From the NCBI RefSeq assembly GCF_025660475.1, contig NZ_JAOUSF010000002.1:558001-622000 (forward strand): a stretch of 64,000 nt of DNA, written 5' to 3'. The DNA comes from Perspicuibacillus lycopersici (GTDB lineage Bacteria > Bacillota > Bacilli > Bacillales > Caldibacillaceae). Below the pieces are notes generated by a model, which had not been told where the DNA came from, did not search any database, and saw nothing but the letters and a program-made list of their open reading frames with translations. The translations under genes were made by a program, and so were the position numbers. Shown here piece after piece: positions 59,500 through 64,000 of the stretch. Position 1 is the stretch's first letter. Each line of letters starts with the position of its first letter.

Positions 59500-60369
59500 T
59501 TACTTGATGTATGCATAGACCATGCGATCTTTTCCGTTGATATCTTGGACAACTTCTACCTCAGCGAGTGGGAATTGATTCTTTATTAGCTGCTTTACTG
59601 CATCCCCTTGGTCATAACCGATTTCAAAGGCAACTAATGCTTCTTCCTTGATCACCTGTTGCAATTGGCCAATGATTTTGCGGTAGCAATCCAAACCATC
59701 TAACCCGGCAAATAATGCCGTTTCCGGTTCGTAATCTTTTACAACGGTTGATAGGCTTTCTTTATCTAAAATTGGTATGTATGGTGGATTCGATACGATG
59801 CAATCAAATCTTTTATTACCAATAAACGGTGTTAGTAAATCCCCCTGTACAAAATGAATATCTGCCCCTAAACCCTCTGCATTTTTTATCGCCGTTTCTA
59901 ATGCCTTTGGCGATATATCGGACGCTGTAATATTAAGGCTAGGCGCCTCTAGCTTGAGACTGATTGCAATCGCCCCACTGCCAGTACCTACATCGACAAC
60001 ATCTAGTGGTTTTTTGCGATCAGTAAATCGTTGTTTTATCCGATTTAATGTGCCATAAACTAGCTCTTCCGTCTCCGGGCGTGGAATCAACACACTTGGA
60101 TTCACTAAAAATTTCCGACCATAAAATTCTTCATAGCCGATCAAGTATTGAATCGGAACACCTTCTGCATGTTGGAAAATTAGCTTTTCAAACTGCAAAT
60201 ATTCTTCTATTGTTAGCTCTTTCCGTAAATTCGCCAAAACCTGTGCTCTTTCCATTTTTAATACGAAACGCATTGCAATTTCCGCAACATTTTCTTCTCG
60301 ACCACTTTCGTTTAAAAAAGAAGAAGCCCACTTTAGAGCTTCAAATACGATTAATTTATTATTCTTCAT
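59500..60369 (-). CDS. prmC: Peptide chain release factor N5-glutamine methyltransferase PrmC
   Basis: 289 residues. It methylates the Gln of the GGQ motif of release factors, here the product of the adjacent prfA. The SAM-binding [14 protein letters not shown] (about 118-131) and the catalytic NPPY in SNPPYIP (about 192) are intact. It overlaps the end of prfA by 11 bases, so the enzyme and its substrate are translationally coupled, as is common in Bacillus. Confidence 0.97.
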   Translation of the reverse strand: MKNNKLIVFEALKWASSFLNESGREENVAEIAMRFVLKMERAQVLANLRKELTIEEYLQFEKLIFQHAEGVPIQYLIGYEEFYGRKFLVNPSVLIPRPETEELVYGTLNRIKQRFTDRKKPLDVVDVGTGSGAIAISLKLEAPSLNITASDISPKALETAIKNAEGLGADIHFVQGDLLTPFIGNKRFDCIVSNPPYIPILDKESLSTVVKDYEPETALFAGLDGLDCYRKIIGQLQQVIKEEALVAFEIGYDQGDAVKQLIKNQFPLAEVEVVQDINGKDRMVYAYIK

Positions 60370-61426
60370 CCTGTAATTTCGAGGCTTGTTCTTCCATAAT
60401 CAACGCCTCAATAATTTCGTTCAGTTTACCTTCTAAAATTTGGTCGAGTTTCTGGATAGTTAAACCTATTCGATGGTCTGTCACACGGTTTTGCGGGAAA
60501 TTATAAGTACGAATACGTTCCGAACGATCTCCTGTTCCAACAGCAGATTTTCTTGTTGCATCATATTCTGCTTGTGCTTCCTGCTGGAACTTATCATATA
60601 CGCGGGCACGTAATACCTTCATTGCTTTTTCTTTATTTTTAATTTGTGATTTTTCGTCCTGACAGGATACAACGATTCCTGTTGGTAAATGGGTTAAACG
60701 AACAGCAGACATTGTTGTATTTACACTTTGTCCTCCTGGACCACTTGAAGCAAATGTATCCACGCGAATATCTTTATCATGAATTTCAATTTCTACCTCT
60801 TCTGCCTCTGGTAAACAAGCGACCGTTGCAGTGGATGTATGGATCCGTCCACCTGATTCTGTTTCAGGAACCCGTTGTACACGATGGGCACCATTTTCAA
60901 ATTTCAGCTTCGAATACGCACCTTTACCGTTAATCATGAAAATGATTTCCTTATATCCACCTAATCCTGTAGGACTAGCTTCAATAACATCAATTTTCCA
61001 GCCTTGTGATTCTGCATAGCGGCTATACATCCGATAAAGATCTCCTGCGAATAATGCAGCCTCGTCTCCACCTGCAGCACCACGAACCTCCATAATAACG
61101 TTTTTGTCATCATTCGGGTCTTTTGGAACTAGAAGAATTTTTAAGCGCTCTTCTAATTGCTCGATCCGTTCTTCCAGTCCAGATAATTCTTCTTTTACCA
61201 TTTCCCGCATTTCTGGATCAAGCTTTTCTTCTAACATTGATTTTGCTTCATTTAATTCTTCTTTTACCGTTTTATATTCACGATAGGTTTGGACGGTTTC
61301 TGCAATATCGGATGATTCCTTCGAGTATTCACGTAATTTTTTCGCATCACTTACAACGTCCGGATCGCTTAGTAATTCATTTAATTTCTCGTAACGATCC
61401 TCTACAGCCTGTAATCGATCAAACAT
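60359..61426 (-). CDS. prfA: Peptide chain release factor 1
   Basis: 355 residues. It reads UAA and UAG stop codons and triggers peptide release. The stop-codon-recognition PxT is PET in [10 protein letters not shown], as in B. subtilis RF1, and the peptidyl-hydrolysis motif is SGPGGQSVN. The ATG has GAGGTGA upstream. It is the first gene of a prfA-prmC unit. Confidence 0.98.
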   Translation of the reverse strand: MFDRLQAVEDRYEKLNELLSDPDVVSDAKKLREYSKESSDIAETVQTYREYKTVKEELNEAKSMLEEKLDPEMREMVKEELSGLEERIEQLEERLKILLVPKDPNDDKNVIMEVRGAAGGDEAALFAGDLYRMYSRYAESQGWKIDVIEASPTGLGGYKEIIFMINGKGAYSKLKFENGAHRVQRVPETESGGRIHTSTATVACLPEAEEVEIEIHDKDIRVDTFASSGPGGQSVNTTMSAVRLTHLPTGIVVSCQDEKSQIKNKEKAMKVLRARVYDKFQQEAQAEYDATRKSAVGTGDRSERIRTYNFPQNRVTDHRIGLTIQKLDQILEGKLNEIIEALIMEEQASKLQDEE

Positions 61427-61605
61427 GGGTGTTCACCTCATCTATCAAAACTTTTTCCTTCTCTATTTAGCATTTCGTTAAATTAATATATTTGATTCAT
61501 CCTCTTATTATAGAGGAAATCAGTAGTAATCGTCAAAATACCGTATATCCATTGTGTATGTGCTATAACTTATTAAAAAGAGACTAGCAGACAATACCGT
61601 TGTCG

Positions 61606-62238
61606 TTATTCTACCGTACTGTTTACTACCTTCTCCTTATTTGTATGTTCATTTTTGCTCGGTGTGTCTGGAACCTCATGATGATGACGGCAACGTGGCT
61701 CATAGCTTTCGCTTGCCCCTACTAAAATAACTGGATCGAAATAAGATGCTGGTCGATCATTGATCAATCGTTGCGTTCTACTTGCTGGTGAACCGCAAAC
61801 CGCACAAACAGCCTGTAATTTTGAAATTTGTTCTGCGATACTTAGCAACGCTGGAATTGGACCAAATGGTTCCCCACGGAAATCTTGATCCAAGCCTGCT
61901 AAAATGACACGATAACCACTATTAGCTAGATCTTGAACAATATCAACTAATGATTCATTGAAAAATTGTGCTTCATCAATTGCAATCACATCAATATCCT
62001 TTGAAATATGTGTATATATTTCTTCCGCATGGCTAATTGGTATTGCAATTACTGCTTCGCCGTTATGAGAAACTACTTCCTCTTTACTGTAGCGATCATC
62101 AATTTTCGGTTTAAAAACTGCAACCTTCTGTTTTGCAAAGTGACAACGGCGAACTCTTCGAATTAATTCTTCTGATTTACCTGAGAACATACTCCCACAA
62201 ATCACTTCTACCCATCCAGATTGTTTCATTACGTACAT
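61606..62238 (-). CDS. tdk: Thymidine kinase
   Basis: About 210 residues from the ATG at 62238, with GGAGGAG 11 bases upstream; an ATG three codons later is possible. It phosphorylates thymidine with ATP in nucleotide salvage. P-loop [10 protein letters not shown], the DEAQFF motif, [10 protein letters not shown] and a zinc site (CAVCG and CRHH) are all present. The C-terminal 15 residues are a non-conserved charged tail. No convincing terminator follows. Confidence 0.97.
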   Translation of the reverse strand: MYVMKQSGWVEVICGSMFSGKSEELIRRVRRCHFAKQKVAVFKPKIDDRYSKEEVVSHNGEAVIAIPISHAEEIYTHISKDIDVIAIDEAQFFNESLVDIVQDLANSGYRVILAGLDQDFRGEPFGPIPALLSIAEQISKLQAVCAVCGSPASRTQRLINDRPASYFDPVILVGASESYEPRCRHHHEVPDTPSKNEHTNKEKVVNSTVE

Positions 62239-62268
62239 GAAATAAAGCGCTCCTCCCGTTAAGACCAA

Positions 62269-62822
62269 TACAAAAGATATCTTCCAACCAATCTTTTACA
62301 GCCTGTTTCGTTCTATAGTATTTAGGAATAAATGGTATTCTCTATTATTTGTTACTTCTCTATATTAATCCATCTCTACTTGAGATTATAGCGATTTTTT
62401 CTATTTGATAAAAATGCCAATTGTACTGTATTTCCATATTTTTTCTTCATTTCCTTTGTGATACCAATAAATCAGAAGTAAGAGAAAAAATTTGGTCCGT
62501 CTGTTTTCTAAAGAATTGTTGCTATTTCAAAAAAAGAAATATTGTATGAATTGCTGAGCAGACGGAATACACGAACGCTTATCGAAAAGCGAAGGCGACT
62601 GCACGGCGACGTACAAACAGGAGCCAATTCTCAGGCGATAAAGGAAACACGGGGAGTTTACAAACCGATGTTGACTTATCGTACGGAGGGTTGGTGAAGT
62701 TTGCTAGTCGCTAGGAGCCGCAGCTAGCCTCAACGCTCACCCGAATGGACGCGCGTAGTGTAATCAGTCTGCGGGCTACATCATAATAGCGACGATACAA
62801 AAATACTCTAGGAAAAATCCAT
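62269..62822. other. Intergenic region with repeat copy B
   Basis: No gene seen between tdk and rpmE. The right half is the dispersed element copy B; the rest is AT-rich without a recognised motif. Confidence 0.55.
62547..62793 (+). mobile_element. Dispersed palindromic element, copy B (about 247 bp)
   Basis: Begins GAATTGCTGAGCAGACGGAA and ends ATCAGTCTGCGGGCTACAT. Ends are imperfect inverted repeats. Interior blocks (ACGTACAAAC, GTTTACAAACC, GGTGAAGTTTGCTAGT, CCGCAGCTAG) are shared with copy A in the same order. No intact frame is common to A and B, so it is non-coding. Confidence 0.65.
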
Positions 62823-62862
62823 AAAAAAACAGGCAAGCCATTGGTTCTTCTTGCCTGTTTTA
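62823..62862 (-). terminator. Terminator of rpmE
   Basis: AAACAGGCAAG pairs with CTTGCCTGTTT (perfect 11 bp), followed on the minus strand by seven T residues. Confidence 0.95.
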
Positions 62863-62906
62863 TATTTGGATCGAAAGTTTTACTCCACTTGTTGGAGTAT
62901 GCTAGA

Positions 62907-63107
62907 TTATTTAATACCGTATTTTTTGTTGAAGCGTTCAACACGACCATCAGCACTAGCGAATTTTTGACGTCCAGTGTAGAATGGGTGACATTCAGAA
63001 CATACTTCGACACGTACTTCATTTTTCACTGAACCAGTTTCAAATTCGTTACCGCAAGCACATTTAACCATTACTTTTTTGTAATTTGGATGGATTCCTG
63101 CTTTCAT
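62907..63107 (-). CDS. rpmE: Ribosomal protein L31 (zinc-binding type)
   Basis: 66 residues from the ATG at 63107, with AAAGGAG upstream; any longer frame is spurious. A small protein of the large ribosomal subunit. [19 protein letters not shown] and [13 protein letters not shown] show the Cys-containing, zinc-dependent form (C+), as opposed to the C- form induced under zinc limitation. It lies between rho and tdk as in Bacillus. Confidence 0.97.
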   Translation of the reverse strand: MKAGIHPNYKKVMVKCACGNEFETGSVKNEVRVEVCSECHPFYTGRQKFASADGRVERFNKKYGIK

Positions 63108-63296
63108 CCTTTTCAACTCCTTTGGCCCTGAATCATTCTGAAACAGAGTTAATCTATTAACAAATATATTTACATTTGAAAAAACACTGTTTTTATTATA
63201 ACAAGGGATTTCTTGAAATGCAATATTTGAATTCGCTTTGTTAAAATTTAACATCAATACGAAAAAACAAAGAATAAGCGGCACAATCCACGCATT

Positions 63297-64000
63297 TTAC
63301 AACGTACGTTTATTAATACCGTTCGTCTTTAATTCCGTCGCAAGCGAAGCCATGAAATCTTCGTTTCCTTTCGATTGCTGTAATTTTCTCATAAATTTCT
63401 CAGCAAAATCAGGTGAATCTGACATTGATTTACGGATTGCCCAAAGTATTTCCAAGTGATTTTTCGGTAATAGTAACTCTTCTTTCCGTGTACCAGAACG
63501 GCGAATATCAATTGCTGGGAATATTCTTCTTTCCGCAAGTGCACGATCTAAATGCAGTTCCATATTACCAGTACCTTTAAATTCTTCATAAATAACGTCG
63601 TCCATTCGGGAGCCTGTATCGATTAATGCTGTAGCTAAAATGGTTAAGCTACCGCCCTCTTCAATATTTCTAGCTGCCCCGAAGAAGCGTTTCGGACGAT
63701 GGAATGCTGCAGGATCAATACCTCCAGATAACGTTCTACCACTTGGTGGAATTACTAGGTTATAGGCACGTGCTAATCTTGTGATACTATCCATTAATAC
63801 GATAACATCCCGTTTATGCTCTACTAAACGCATTGCGCGGTCTAAAACCAATTCCGCAACCTTAATATGATTTTCTGGAACTTCATCAAAGGTTGAACTA
63901 ACTACTTCTGCATTTACAGAGCGTTCAATATCTGTTACTTCCTCTGGACGTTCATCAATCAAAAGTACGATTAGCTCTGCATCCGGATGATTTGTTGTAA
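63297..64000 (-). CDS. rho: Transcription termination factor Rho (partial, 5' end missing)
   Basis: The last 233 codons lie in the window; the frame is open through the right edge ([21 protein letters not shown]), so the protein starts outside. Rho is a hexameric RNA helicase that ends transcription of untranslated RNA. The visible part holds the Walker [15 protein letters not shown], the [20 protein letters not shown] region, the R-loop [14 protein letters not shown] and the C-terminal [13 protein letters not shown]. It is the first-read gene of the rho-rpmE-tdk-prfA-prmC series. Confidence 0.97.
   Translation of the reverse strand, partial: TTNHPDAELIVLLIDERPEEVTDIERSVNAEVVSSTFDEVPENHIKVAELVLDRAMRLVEHKRDVIVLMDSITRLARAYNLVIPPSGRTLSGGIDPAAFHRPKRFFGAARNIEEGGSLTILATALIDTGSRMDDVIYEEFKGTGNMELHLDRALAERRIFPAIDIRRSGTRKEELLLPKNHLEILWAIRKSMSDSPDFAEKFMRKLQQSKGNEDFMASLATELKTNGINKRTL

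Noticed and set aside
62711..63022. 103-codon minus frame overlapping rpmE
   Set aside because: It overlaps the clear L31 gene in another frame and runs through its terminator into repeat copy B.

Overview
The window is a low-GC, chromosomal segment of a spore-forming, flagellated, Gram-positive member of the Bacillaceae. The evidence is the presence of spoIIID, spoIIQ, spoIID and spoIIR, flhO and flhP, mbl, and a complete F1Fo ATP synthase operon, in nearly the gene order of the Bacillus subtilis ywl-ywm-ywp-ywq region. The AT-rich intergenic DNA, frequent GTG/TTG starts with strong AGGAGG sites and hairpin terminators fit this. An Oceanobacillus/Virgibacillus/Ornithinibacillus-like genus is a guess only. 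ATP synthase subunits a and c carry neutralophile-type residues (a-subunit Gly180; c-subunit GxGxGxG and no Pro51), so nothing points to an obligate alkaliphile.

Layout. 1-11 kb is a cell-wall region: a very large glycerophosphotransferase/glycosyltransferase fusion with internal GW-type domains (cut by the window start), a DUF6270 protein, the TagG teichoic-acid export permease, a 1266-residue autolysin with about twelve GW modules and, divergently, tagD. 11-19.4 kb holds a SpoIIM-like membrane protein, ywqB (SWIM finger) and ywqA (SNF2 helicase), a small hypothetical gene, ssbB and ywpF. 19.4-24.6 kb holds a lipoprotein, fabZ, an EpuA-family protein, flhP, flhO, mbl and spoIIID. 25.6-32.9 kb is an accessory insertion between spoIIID and spoIIQ: pcp and a seven-gene carbohydrate operon (HUMPS-family enzyme, TIM-barrel isomerase, CUT1 ABC importer without ATPase, two short-chain dehydrogenases). 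33-46.7 kb returns to the conserved core: spoIIQ, a VanZ-like gene, spoIID, murA, ywmB, ywzB and atpCDGAHFEBI. 47.3-50 kb is a second insertion: a palindromic repeat element and a Vpr-like subtilase. 50.2-64 kb holds upp, glyA, ywlG, a chemoreceptor, ywlE, mntP, ywlC, spoIIR, a TPR-like/alpha-beta hydrolase gene flanked by two repeats, prmC, prfA, tdk, rpmE and the 3' part of rho.

How the genes work together. The wall genes link teichoic acid supply (TagD), polymerisation or decoration (the fusion enzyme), export (TagG) and an autolysin likely held by teichoic acids; a three-hexamer WalR/PhoP-like direct repeat sits just upstream of the tagD promoter. The sporulation genes carry recognisable sigma-F (spoIIQ, spoIIR) and sigma-E (spoIID) promoter-like sequences.

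Most notable non-coding signals: a dispersed family of elements with imperfect terminal inverted repeats (three copies plus a solo end); two clusters of DnaA boxes, one upstream of ywlC as in B. subtilis and one just downstream of the atp operon; a perfect-arm FapR-type palindrome in the fabZ promoter region; and an orphan WalR-type triple box facing a repeat element. No tRNA, rRNA, CRISPR array, prophage or classical IS transposase was seen.
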